In this document: positions 12,066 through 22,744 of the stretch, piece after piece
Layout of the letters: every line of letters begins with the position of its first letter
Numbering within the stretch: the first letter of the stretch is position 1
From: Isoetes taiwanensis
Lineage: Eukaryota; Streptophyta; Lycopodiopsida; Isoetales; Isoetaceae
Assembly (NCBI GenBank): GCA_021234155.1
Contig: JAJEKV010000016.1
Coordinates: 1 to 64,000 of the forward strand
Length of the DNA stretch: 64,000 nucleotides
Direction: 5' to 3'
Translations under genes and position numbers: made by a program
The notes under the pieces: generated by a model
Databases searched by the model: none
The model's input: only the letters and a program-made list of their open reading frames with translations
Told to the model about the DNA's origin: nothing

Positions 12066-13915
12066 TTGACTAGACCTAGACTCCAACATGCCACCTAGGC
12101 TCAAATATGCCAAGGTAGCTCAAGCACGCCACCTAAGCTCAAACACGCCAAGGTGGCTCAAACATGCAACCTAGGCTCCAACATACCACTTAGACTCCAA
12201 CATGCCGCCTAGGCTCCAACATGTCGCCTAGGCTCAAACATGTCAAGGTGGCTCAGACATGCCACCTAGGCTCTGACATGCCACCCAAACTCCAACATGC
12301 CACCTAGGCTTCAACATGCCACCTAGGCTCAAACATGCCAAGGTGGCTCAAACATCCCATGTGGGCTCCAACATGCCACGCAGGCTCCAACATGCCAAGG
12401 TGGCTCAAACATGCCACGTGGGCTCCAACATGCCACCTAGTTGGCTCAAGCATGCCACGTGGGCTCCAACATGCCAAGGTGTCTCAAGCATGCCACCTAG
12501 GCTCCAACATGCCAAGGTGGCCCAAACATGCCACCTAGGCTCAAACATGCCAAGGTGGCTCAAACATGCTAAGATGGATCAAACATGCCACCTAGATCTG
12601 AGCCACCTTGGCATGTTGGAGCTAGGGTGGCATGTTTGAGCCACTTGGCATGCTTGAGCCACCTTGGCATGCTTGAGCCACCTTGGCATGTTTGAGCCAC
12701 CTTGGCATGTTGGAGCCTAGGTGGCATGTTGGAGCCCTGGCATGTTTGAGCCATCTTGGCATGTTTGAGCCTAGGTGGCATGGTGGCATGTTGGTGCCTA
12801 GATGGCATGTTGAGCCACCTTGGCATGTTGGAGCCTAGTTGGCATGTTGGAGCCCACGTGGCATGTTTGAGCCACCTTGGCATGTTGGAGTCTGCGTGGC
12901 ATGTTTGAGCCACCTTGGCATGTTTGAGCCAAGTGGCATGTTTGAGCCACCTTGGCATGTTGGAGCCTAGGTGGCATGTTGGGAGCCCACGTGGCATGTT
13001 TGAGCCACCTTGGCATGTTGGAGCCTAGGTGGCATGTTGGATCCCACATGGCATGTTGAGCCACCTTGGCATGTTACGGCCTAGGTGGTATGTTTGAGTC
13101 ACCTTGGCATGTTGGAGCCTAGGTGGCATGTTGGAGCCCGCATGGCATGTCTGAGCCACCTTGTCATGTTGGAGCCCGCATGGCATGTTTGAGCCACCTT
13201 GGAATGTTAGAGCCTAGGTGGCATGTTGGAACCCCACGTGGCATGTTTGAGCCAACTTGGAATGTTGGAGCCTATGTGGCATGTTGGAGCCCGCATGGCA
13301 TGTTTGAGCCATCTTGGCATGTTTGAGCGAAGGTGGCTTGTTGGAGCCTAGGTGGCATGTTTGAGCCACCTTGGCATGTTGGAGCCTAGGTGGCATGTTG
13401 TGAGCCACCTTGGCATGTTGGAGCCCATGTGGCATGTTTGAGCCATCTTGGCATGTTTGCACCACTTTGGCATGTTTGAACGAAGGTGGCATGTTGAAGC
13501 CTAGGTGACATGTTTGAGCCACCTTGGCATGTTGGAGCCTAGGTAGGTGGCATGTTTGAGCCAAGGTGGCATGCAAGCTTAGGTGGCATGTTTGATACAC
13601 CTTGCCATGTTGAGCCTGGGTGGCATGTTGGAGCCCACATGGCATGTTTGAAGGTGGCTCAAACATGCCATTTGGGCTCCAACATGCCACCTAGGCTCCA
13701 ACATGCCAAGGTGATGCCACCTAGGCACCAACATGCCACCTACATGCCAAGGTGTCTCAAACATGCCACGATGGCTCCAACATGCCAGCTAGGCTCCAAC
13801 ATGCCAAGGTGGCTAAAAAATGCCAAGGTGGCTCAAACATGCCATGTGGGCTCCAACATGCTACCTAAGCTCTAACATGCCAAGGTGGCTCAAACATGCC
13901 ACCTAGGCTCCAAGA
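12066..13915. repeat. 19-bp minisatellite with two orientation switches
   Basis: Two alternating 19-bp variants, ggcatgttggagcctaggt and ggcatgtttgagccacctt, make a 38-bp higher-order unit. From 12066 to about 12598 the array runs in one direction, from about 12598 to 13650 in the reverse direction, and from about 13650 to 13915 it flips back. The whole can fold into very large hairpins. Open frames here (Met-Pro-Trp-Leu-Lys-His-rich) simply translate the repeat. Confidence 0.92.
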
Positions 13916-13921
13916 TGCGAA

Positions 13922-15058
13922 ATTACCCTAGGGACCAAGTTACACGGTCATTTTTTGCAGCAAAAGAAGCACGAACCCTCTACATGGCAGTATTCTGCAC
14001 CCTCCGCTAAGGCCAATTCACTACGAATGTGTTGGACATGAGCTACTTTGGCGCTTCCTGGAGCAGGGGTGGTCTTCTGCCCACGAAACTTGGTCTCCAG
14101 GGTGTTCGTTGGCAGAGTCAGATCACAGTTCCGGGGTGGGAGAGTTGCCCGTCCGTGGCCAGGGACCTTCCAGAGAGGACATTTTGGGTCGAACTGCTTC
14201 TGGAAGGTTTTAGGGCTCCGTCTTCTGGCGTCAACGCCCTCCCACTACCTCATGATATTGTGCAAGATCCTGGTCCAATCTGGCTAGGGTATGGCCTCCA
14301 AAACGTAAACCCTTTGCCTTGCCAGGTTATTGTAGGGTTTACGTTACGGAGGCCAAAACGTGGTCAGTTGCACTTGGGACCTGGTGACCTTTTTCAAACA
14401 TGCATGCGGAGCCATGGCAACTGAAATAACAGAGTTTGGATCTATTGGCGATCCCGAATCATTCCAAAAAAATTGCTACTACAAAATGTGTTCTTGACTT
14501 CTAATTGCGACACTGGGAGGAGGGTAAATCCAAACCCCATTTCGTCAGTTTCTATTGCTTCTTGTTTTCAACTGCAGCTTCTCAACCATGTCTCAAGTGC
14601 AACTGAATAAAACTCGACCTCCATAACGTAAACCCTACAATAACCTAGCAATGCACAAGGTTTACGTTTTGGAGGCCATACCCTAGTCAGATTGGACCAG
14701 GATCTTGCACAATGTCATGAGGTAGTGGGAGGGCGTTGACGCCAGAAGACGGAGCCCTAAAACCTTCCAGAAGCAGTTCGACCCAAAAGGTCCTCTCTGG
14801 AAGGTCCTTGGCCACGGACGGGCAACTCTCCCACCCCGGAACTGTGATCTGACTCTGCCAACGAACTCGAAACATCGACATTACCCTGGAGACCAAGTTT
14901 CGTGGGCAGAAGACCACCCCTGCTCCAGGAAGCGCCAAAGTAGCTCATGTCCAACACGTTCGTAGTGAATTGGCCTTAGCGGAGGGTGCAGAATACTGCC
15001 ATGTAGAGGGTTCGTGCTTCTTTTGCTGCAAAAAATGACCGTGTAACTTGGTCCATTA
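13922..15058. repeat. Fold-back: ~430-bp inverted repeat
   Basis: Arm 13922-14354 on plus is repeated inverted at 14619-15058 with few differences, around a ~265-bp loop. Each arm holds an open frame (14029-14424 plus; 14687-14938 minus) of no recognised family. The arms also contain short palindromic aacgtaaaccct/agggtttacgtt blocks. Confidence 0.85.
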
Positions 15059-17095
15059 GAGGTAATTTGAGATCTCCTTTTGTCCCCATAAGAATCCTCC
15101 AATAGAATGAGTACTCTACATCAAACTGCAATTAATGCAGCATTAACAACTTCATTGCTGTTGTTTTTTCCCTATAACTTTTGATCTACTCATGAAAATG
15201 CTGCGGCGTTTGTTGCATTAGATGCAGAATGAAAAGATCTTTCAAGTGATATATGGTTATGATACATTTCAATACAAGCCATATGTGTTAACCTTAAAAA
15301 ATATGGTTTTTTGCTCTTTTCTTATATATTTACATCCCAAAAGATATAACAATGGGTTGTCATTAGAAAGATCTTGAGGAGACGAATCCATTGCCACAAA
15401 TAGTGTTCGAATCGGAGTTTTTGATCAAAAGTTATAGTAGAAAAATGACAGTGCAAAAATTAGTTAGAACTGCATTAATTACTGCTGCCACATAATACTG
15501 GAATAAAATACACTGGAGCTCTTCTCTTATTGGACAGTTTGAAAGACTGATGTGGCTTTTTAAGCATCCCTTAATGGGACAAAATGAGATCTCAAATTAC
15601 CTCTAATGCTCTAGGGTAATTTTGCTGTTTCGGACGACATGGCGAAGTCAAATCTCCATTCCGGAGCCTTTGTATTGCCCGAACGACAAAACACTTGGGT
15701 TTCTACACGGTCGACTGCAGGACACTTTGTGGTTTGATATGTTCTCCCGAACAGATCTTGAATTTGTTTGAACCTGCTCGAAGCAAGTTACTTGAATGGA
15801 GAATTCAACGGTCGGATAGGGAGGCATTGGCATTTGCCCTCCCGGAGGAGCACTGGTAGGAAAGCCTGCCTCGGTAAATCCAAACCCCATTTCGTCAGTT
15901 TCTATTGCTTCTTGTTTTCAACTGCAGCTTCTCAACCATGTCTCAAGTGCAACTGAATAAAACTCAACCTCCATAACGTAAACCCTACAATAACCTAGCA
16001 ACGCACAAGGTTTACGTTTTGGAGGCCATACCCTAGTCAGATTGGACCAGGATCTTGCACAATGTCATGAGGTAGTGGGAGGGCGTTGACGCCAGAAGAC
16101 GGAGCCCTAAAACCTTCCAGAAGCAGTTCGACCCAAAAGGTCCTCTCTAGAAGGTCCTTGGCCACGGACGGACAACTCTCCCACCCCGGAACTGTGATCT
16201 GACTCTGCCAACGAACTCGAAACATCGACATTACCCTGGAGACCAAGTTTCGTGGGCAGAAGACCACCCATGCTCCAGGAAGCGCCAAAGTAGCTCATGT
16301 CCAACACGTTCGTAGTGAATTGGCCTTAGGGGAGGGTGCAGAATACTGCCATGTAGAGGGTTCGTGCTTCTTTTGCTGCAAAAAATGACCGTGTAACTTG
16401 GTCCATTAGAGGTAATTTGAGATCTCCTTTTGTCCCCATAAGAATCCTCCAATAGAATGAGTACTCTACATCAAACTGCAATTAATGCAGCATTAACAAC
16501 TTCATTGCTGTTGTTTTTTCCCTATAACTTTTGATCTACTCATGAAAATGCTGCGGCGTTTGTTGCATTAGATGCAGAATGAAAAGATCTTTCAAGTGAT
16601 ATATGGTTATGATACATTTCAATACAAGCCATATGTGTTAACCTTAAAAAATATGGTTTTTTGCTCTTTTCTTATATATTTACATCCCAAAAGATATAAC
16701 AATGGGTTGTCATTAGAAAGATCTTGAGGAGACGAATCCATTGCCACAAATAGTGTTCGAATCGGAGTTTTTGATCAAAAGTTATAGTAGAAAAATGACA
16801 GTGCAAAAATTAGTTAGAACTGCATTAATTACTGCTGCCACATAATACTGGAATAAAATACACTGGAGCTCTTCTCTTATTGGACAGTTTGAAAGACTGA
16901 TGTGGCTTTTTAAGCATCCCTTAATGGGACAAAATGAGATCTCAAATTACCTCTAATGCTCTAGGGTAATTTTGCTGTTTCGGACAACATGGCGAAGTCA
17001 AATCTCCATTCCGGAGCCTTTGTACTGCCCGAACAACAAAACACTTGGGTTTCTACACGGTCGACTGCAGGACACTTTGCGGTTTGATATGTTCT
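14524..17095. repeat. 1.35-kb tandem duplication
   Basis: Segments 14524-15745 and 15874-17095 match nearly base for base at a constant 1350-bp offset. The duplicated unit includes one arm of the fold-back, so a third, inverted-arm copy lies at 15969-16408. The high identity implies a recent duplication inside the CACTA-like element. Confidence 0.9.
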
Positions 17096-17254
17096 TAGTG
17101 CAAATCGTCTAAGTGCAATAAGTTATCTTGTTTTTCAAAGAACCATTGCATTCTTAGAAAGAACCATTGGATAAGATAAATTAGATACAATTAAAACCAT
17201 TGGATGAGGTGGATAACTATTGGATTGTCTATAGCTTAACCTTAGTACCAACTA

Positions 17255-17745
17255 GATGTAGGCATGGTTTAATGGTGTTCCACTAATGATATCCAAAATG
17301 GGGGATAATGTTAGGATATTGCATAGTCTTGCCATTTTATAATGCTTGGGGATTTGTTGCAATGGTCCTATTCCCCATAAACAATTACATCTCAAATTCT
17401 TAATGGTCTAAATTATACCAAGATGTAGGAACGGTTTAATGGTGTTCCACTAACGATATCCAAAATGGGGGAATAATGTTAGGATATTGCATGGTCTTGC
17501 CATTTTAATGCTTGGGGATTTGTTGCAATGGTCCTATCCTCCATAAAAAAATACATCTCACAATTCTTAATGGTTTGTTATGCAAAAATGTAGGCGTGGT
17601 TTAATGGTCTTTCTCTAACAATATCAAAAATGTTAGGATATTGTTAGGATTTTGCGTGGTCCTATGACATTAATGCTTAGGGATTTGTTGCAGCGGTCCT
17701 GCACTCCCTCAAGGAATACAAATCAAATTCTTGATGGTTTTGTTA
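17255..17745. repeat. Three ~166-bp tandem units
   Basis: Units begin near 17255, 17422 and 17588 with gatgtaggcatggtttaatg-like sequence, followed by atatccaaaatggggg and a gcttggggatttgttgca block. They sit inside the right end of the CACTA-like element. Confidence 0.8.
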
Positions 17746-17769
17746 TGCAAAAATAGGTGTTAAGTAATT

Positions 17770-18311
17770 GAAGTAGTTGAAGTAACTTGTCTTACATGGA
17801 ATACTAGTATAAGGACATGTGATCGTGCACATGTAGCAAATCAAGTACTCTGTCCTACCACTATAAAGACCCGTGATATGGAAGGATAGGACATGTAGAG
17901 AATCAAGTATTCTTTCCTACTTCTATAAAGACGTGACAATAGAAGTATTACACATGTCGTAATTCATGTATTCTTTCCTACAATGCCTTAGCAAATAAAG
18001 TACTCTGTCCTACTACTATAAAGACATGTGAATGGAAGTATAGGACATGTAGAGAATCAAATATTCTTTCCTACATCTATAAAGACATGTGACAATAGAA
18101 TTATTAGACATGTATAAATTCAAGTATTCTTTCCTACAGTGGATTGTATTATAAGATGACATGTCACAATAGAAGAAACTACAAAACAACAGTGGATGTT
18201 TTAGTCCACTGAAAAAAGAACACCATTATCGAACAAAACCATACCTCCACAAATCCACATGTAGGATTCTTTGAAAACAGGACATGTAGACCTACCAAAA
18301 CTGATGTTTTC
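17770..18311. repeat. Right subterminal repeats of CACTA-like element
   Basis: Repeated blocks of ggacatgtagagaatcaagt, attctttcctac and tataaagacatgtgac. They match the gacatgt words near the left end and are compatible with transposase-binding arrays. Confidence 0.6.
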
Positions 18312-18341
18312 AACAGTGGACCAAAAACCGGGGTGAGTGTG
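18312..18341 (-). repeat. Right terminal inverted repeat of CACTA-like element
   Basis: Reads aacagtggaccaaaaaccgg then ggtgagtgtg. It is followed by target duplication ttt and then by PLATZ-unit sequence ttttatacctcttccc (the duplication is part of the t run). Confidence 0.8.
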
Positions 18342-18363
18342 TTTTATACCTCTTCCCTTTTAA

Positions 18364-18849
18364 CAGGGTGTGTATCCTTGTTCCTTGGGCATCATTTTGT
18401 GGTTCGGGTAGGGGTTGGGGATGGGACAAAAAGGTGGCAAATTTGCATTCAAGGGAGCAGAATCTAAAGAAAGCTTCCATGAGATTAAACTCACAAACAT
18501 GACAAGGAATAGATGGTAGACGTCTGGCATGGTACTGATCCTGAGGCTCCTGACCTCTACGATGAAGAAATATGACTTGATCGTGGTTCCATCTACATGG
18601 TTGGATAAATTCGAGGCTGATCAGATCCCTTACCTGACTAGTCTTGATAACCTGATCCCTGGAAACCATGGTTACAATAAGCATGCTATGGTTTTCATGG
18701 CTTTCATGTTCGTCATGTACACAAAAGGGGCCCTCATCTCAATCAATGCAGTAGGGATTTATCTTTTTTTTCAGTTTGTGGCCCTTGCAGGGATCCAGAT
18801 ATCTGGCATGGATGAAGCCTCTCAACCATCCTGGAGCTTCCGCATCCAT
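18364..18849 (-). pseudogene. PLATZ copy 4 (type B), nonsense at a zinc ligand
   Basis: Covers the whole PLATZ domain with an 8-A lysine run in frame. A T-to-A change on minus (gattgagatgag for gattgtgatgag) turns the second Cys of the YCIDC motif into a stop. A downstream open part covers the second domain half. Confidence 0.8.
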
Positions 18850-19480
18850 TCTTGCTTCCTCTTTGTAACCAACTTCTAATTGCGAGCTTTATATTCATCA
18901 TCTCATTGCCTTTGCATTTTATAAAAGGCTCTGAAAAAGGGAGAATCGTCAAAGGCAATGAATACAAAGTTTTTTATACCTCTTCCCTTTTAACGGGCCC
19001 GATTTTTGAGGAAGCAGGGGTGTGTATCCTTTTTCCCAAATGCTTTGGATATCAACAAATATGGCGCACAAGGAAAAAACGGAAGCTTGTGGGATGAGGA
19101 GGATGAGGAAGTTAAATCCACAAACAGAGAACGATGTGAATGCAAATGCATAATCGATAATTATGTTGCAAAGATGATGAACATGTTAAAGTTTGAATAG
19201 TGACATATTGCAATTGATAACTATGTTGAAAAGATGATGAACATTTTCAGGTCTTCAATAGTGGTATATTGCAATCAGATTTAGGGTCCTAGAAACTATA
19301 CCTGATTCTGAACTACAATACAGCAACTTTTACTTCAAAGGCTCAGTCTCTTGAGCAGCAGAACTCAGTGGAGGATTTGGGTAAATGTGGAGGGTTTGGG
19401 TAAATGCCCTGTTGAGCTGCACAGAATATATCGTATACAGATTTGATACTTACTGAAGTTTGGAGATAATCTGACACCAC

Positions 19481-19756
19481 CTTGATCGTGCTTCCATCTA
19501 TATGGTTGGATAAATTTGAGGCTGATCAGATCCCTTACCTGACTAGTCTTGATAGCCTGATCCCTGGAAGCCATGGTTACAATAAGCATGTTATGGTTTC
19601 ATGGCTTTCATGTTCGTCATGTACACATTAAAGGGGCCCTTATCACAATCAATGCAGTAGCGATTTATCTTTTTTTTTCAGTTTGTGGCCCTTGCAGGGA
19701 TCCAGATATCTGGCATGGATGAAGCCTCTCAACCATCCTGGAGCTTCCGCATCCAT
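19481..19756 (-). pseudogene. PLATZ copy 5 (type A)
   Basis: First-exon fragment. The lysine run is 9 A, out of frame for both known starts. A cacatta insertion near 19625 and a 1-bp loss near 19597 add frame damage. Confidence 0.8.
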
Positions 19757-19900
19757 TCTTGCTTCCTCTTTGTAACCAACTTCTAATTGCGAGCTTTATA
19801 TTCATCATCTCATTGCCTTTGCCTTTTATAAAAGGCTCTGAAAAAGGGAGAATCCTCAAAGGCAATGAATACAAAGTTTTTTATACCTCTTCCCTTTTAA

Positions 19901-20377
19901 CAGGGTGTGTATCCTTGTTCCTTGGGCATCATTTTGTGGTTGGGGATGGGCCAAAAAGGTGGCAAATTTGCATTCAAGGGAGAAGAATCTAAAGGAAGCT
20001 TCCATGAGATTAAACTCACAAACATGACAAGGAATAGATGGTAGTCGTTTGGCATGGTGCTAATCCTGAGGCTCCTGATCTCTACGATGAAGAAATATGA
20101 CTTGATCGTAGTTCCATCTATATGGTTGGATAAATTCGAGGCTGATCAGATCCCTTACCTGACTAGTCTTGATAGCCTGAGCCCTGGAAGCCATGGTTAC
20201 AATAAGCATGTTATGGTTTTCATGGCTTTCATGTTCATCATGTACACAAAAGGGGCCCTCATCACAATCAATGCAGTAGCGATTTATCTTTTTTTTTTCA
20301 GTTTGTGGCCCTTGCTTGAGGATCGGATATCTGGCATGGATGAAGCCTCTCAATCATCCTGGAGCTTCCGCATCCAT
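19901..20377 (-). pseudogene. PLATZ copy 6 (type B)
   Basis: Full-domain copy with a 10-A lysine run that shifts it from the MDAEA start. The segment normally encoding ...LDPCKGH is altered (cttgaggatcgg in place of cagggatccag). The second zinc-ligand pair region is intact in sequence. Confidence 0.8.
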
Positions 20378-21016
20378 TCTTGCTTCCTCTTTGTAACCAA
20401 CTTCTAATTGCGAGCTTTATATTCATCATGTCATTGCCTTTGCCTTTTATAAAAGGCTCTGAAAAAGGGAGAATCCTCAAAGGCAATGAATACAAAGTTT
20501 TTTATACCTCTTCCTTTTTAATGGGGCCTGATTTTCAGGAACAGGGTGTGTATCCTTTTTCCCAAATGCTTTGGAGATCAACAAATATGGCGCACAAGGA
20601 AAAAACGGAAGCTTGTAGGATGAGGAGGATGAGAAGGATGAGGAAGTTAAATCCACAAACAGAGAACGATGTGAATGCAAATGCATAATCGATAATTATG
20701 TTGCAAAGATGATGAACATGTTAAGGTTTTCAATAGTGACATATTGCAATTGATAACTATGTTGAAAAGATGATGAACATTTTTAGATCTTCAATAGTGG
20801 TATATTGCAATCGGATTTAGGGTCCTAGAAACTATAACTGATTTTGAACCACAATACAACAACTTTTACTTCAAAGACTCAGTCTCTTGAGCAGCAGAAC
20901 TCAGTGGAGGATTTGGGTAAATGTGGAGGATTTGGGTAAATGCCCTGTTGAGCTGCACAGAATATATCGTATACAGATTTGATACTTGCTGAAGTTTGGA
21001 GATAAATTGACACCAC

Positions 21017-21292
21017 CTTGATCGTGGTTCCATCTATATGATTGGATAAATTCGAGGCTGATCAGATCCCTTACCTGACTAGTCTTGATAGCCTGATCCC
21101 TGGAAGCCACGGTTACAATAAGCATGTTATGGTTTTCATGGCTTTCATGTTCGTCATGTACACAAAAGGGGCCCTCATCACAATCAATGCAGTAGCGATT
21201 TATCTTTTTTTTTTCAGTTTGTGGCCCTTGCAGGGATCCAAATATCTGGCATGGATGAAGCCTCTCAACCATCCTGGAGCTTCCGCATCCAT
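21017..21292 (-). pseudogene. PLATZ copy 7 (type A)
   Basis: First-exon fragment. The 10-A run links the zinc-ligand half to the upstream leader frame (start near 21410), giving a 169-codon frame that runs into the non-coding A tail. Confidence 0.8.
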
Positions 21293-21436
21293 TCTTGCTT
21301 CCTCTTTGTAACCAACTTCTAATTGCGAGCTTTATATTCATCATCGCATTGCCTTTGCCTTTTATAAAAGGCTCTGAAAAAGGGAGAGTCCTCAAAGACA
21401 ATGAATACAAAGTTTTTTATACCTCTTCCCATTTAA

Positions 21437-21923
21437 CAGGATGTGTATCCTTGTTCCTTGGGCATCATTTTGTGGTTGGGGTAGGGGTTGGGGATGGGCC
21501 AAAAAGGTGGCAAATTTGCATTCAAGGGAGCAGAATCTAAATGTAGCTTCCATGAGATTAAACTCACAAACATGACAAGGAATAGATGGTAGACATCTGG
21601 CATGGTGCTGATCCTGAGGCTCCTGACCTCTACGATGAAGAAATATGACTTGATCGTGGTTTCATCTATATGGTTGGATAAATTCGAGGCTGATCAGATC
21701 CCTTACCTGACTAGCCTTGATAGCCTGATCCCTGGAAGCCATGGTTACAATAAGCATGTTATGGTTTCATGGCTTTCATGTTCGTCATGTACACAAAAGG
21801 GGCCCTCATCACAATCAATGCAGTAGCGATTTATCTTTTTTTTTTCAGTTTGTGGCCCTTGCAGGGATCCAGATATCTGGCATGGATGAAGCCTCTCAAT
21901 CATCCTGGAGCTTCCGCATCCAT
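21437..21923 (-). pseudogene. PLATZ copy 8 (type B)
   Basis: Full-domain length, but a 1-bp loss after the HESHE block (near 21764) frameshifts it, and the lysine run is 10 A. It is the last PLATZ exon copy before the gypsy insertion. Confidence 0.8.
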
Positions 21924-22316
21924 TCTTGCTTCCTCTTTGTAACCAACTTCTAATTGCGAGCTTTATATTCATCATCTCATTGCCTTTGCCTTTTATAAAA
22001 GGCTCTGAAAAAGGGAGAATCCTCAAAGGCAATGAATACAAAGTTTTTTATATTCCTTTTTAACGGGGCCTGATTTTCAGGAACAGGGTGTGTATCCTTT
22101 TTCCCAAATGCTTTGGATATCAACAAATATGGCGCACAAGGAAAAAATGGAAGCTTGTGGGATGAGGAGGATGAGGAAGTTAAATCCACAAACAGAGAAC
22201 GATGTGAATGCAAATACATAATCGATAATTATGTTGCAAAGATGATGAACATGTTCAGGTTTTCGATAGTGACATATTGCAATACATAACTATGTTGAAA
22301 AGATGATGAATATCAA

Positions 22317-22744
22317 TGATGATACATGAGCTCTCGCAATAGAGAGAAACTGAATGGAGACAAGACAAAAAATGCATCTAAAAACTCGAGTGCTAGCTCT
22401 ACTCATATATATAGTACAATGGCCTCTGGCCCAATATAGACACTTTGTCAGATCTCGGTGCCGACTCCTGGAAGGAGGCCTGATTTGCAGGAATGCTGGC
22501 GGTGCCTCTTGAAATGCCTGAAATCACGCTGACGCTGATGCTGACGCTGACGCTGACGCTGACGGCCCGTCACTTGTCTGTTCTCGGCCTCTTCTTTGTC
22601 GCGGGCGTGGCCTGCTGCTTGGTCTGCTGCTTGGTCTTCTGTGGGGCTTTTGATGACTGACCTGGACCTGACTGTGGCTCCTTGTTCTTGACCTGGTCCT
22701 CCGTGTGCATGAATAGTCTTGTACCAGGACGTACAGGACTAACA
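22317..22744 (-). repeat. Gypsy 3' LTR
   Basis: On minus it starts TGTTAGTCCTGTACGTCC directly after the polypurine tract and ends ...ATCATCA. It contains a gctgac hexamer run at about 22527-22564, shorter in the other LTR. It also holds the last ~58 codons of the 3' frame. Confidence 0.85.

Larger units (their letters stand above)
6905..18341. mobile_element. Giant CACTA-like DNA transposon, 11.4 kb
   Basis: The element begins cacactgaccccaatttttg and ends in the inverted complement (about 26 of 30 bases match). A 3-bp duplication ttt flanks it (6902-6904 and 18342-18344). Removing the element and one ttt rebuilds the uninterrupted PLATZ-unit string aaagttttttatacc found in neighbouring units. 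CAC-starting termini, 3-bp target duplications and subterminal short repeats (gacatgt/acacgtg words at both ends) are CACTA/EnSpm traits. No transposase frame is visible, so it is non-autonomous. It carries a Helitron remnant, a minisatellite and a large inverted-repeat family. Confidence 0.75.
18342..22311 (-). repeat. PLATZ fragment array, block 2 (copies 4-8)
   Basis: Five minus-strand units in the order B-A-B-A-B from left to right, with start-codon spacings of 907, 621, 915 and 631 bp. A B unit follows an A unit, so the effective period is an A+B dimer of about 1.53-1.55 kb. The block ends where the gypsy 3' LTR begins. Confidence 0.9.

Noticed and set aside
12316-13875. Several 60-158-codon frames rich in Met, Pro, His, Trp and Gln
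   Set aside because: They translate the 19-bp minisatellite; the residue period follows the repeat.
12066-13915. CRISPR-like array of short repeats
   Set aside because: Units are contiguous with no unique spacers, orientation flips, and the DNA is plant nuclear.
14029-14424. 131-codon frame in the fold-back arm as a gene
   Set aside because: The inverted and duplicated arms keep only part of the frame and no family is recognised.
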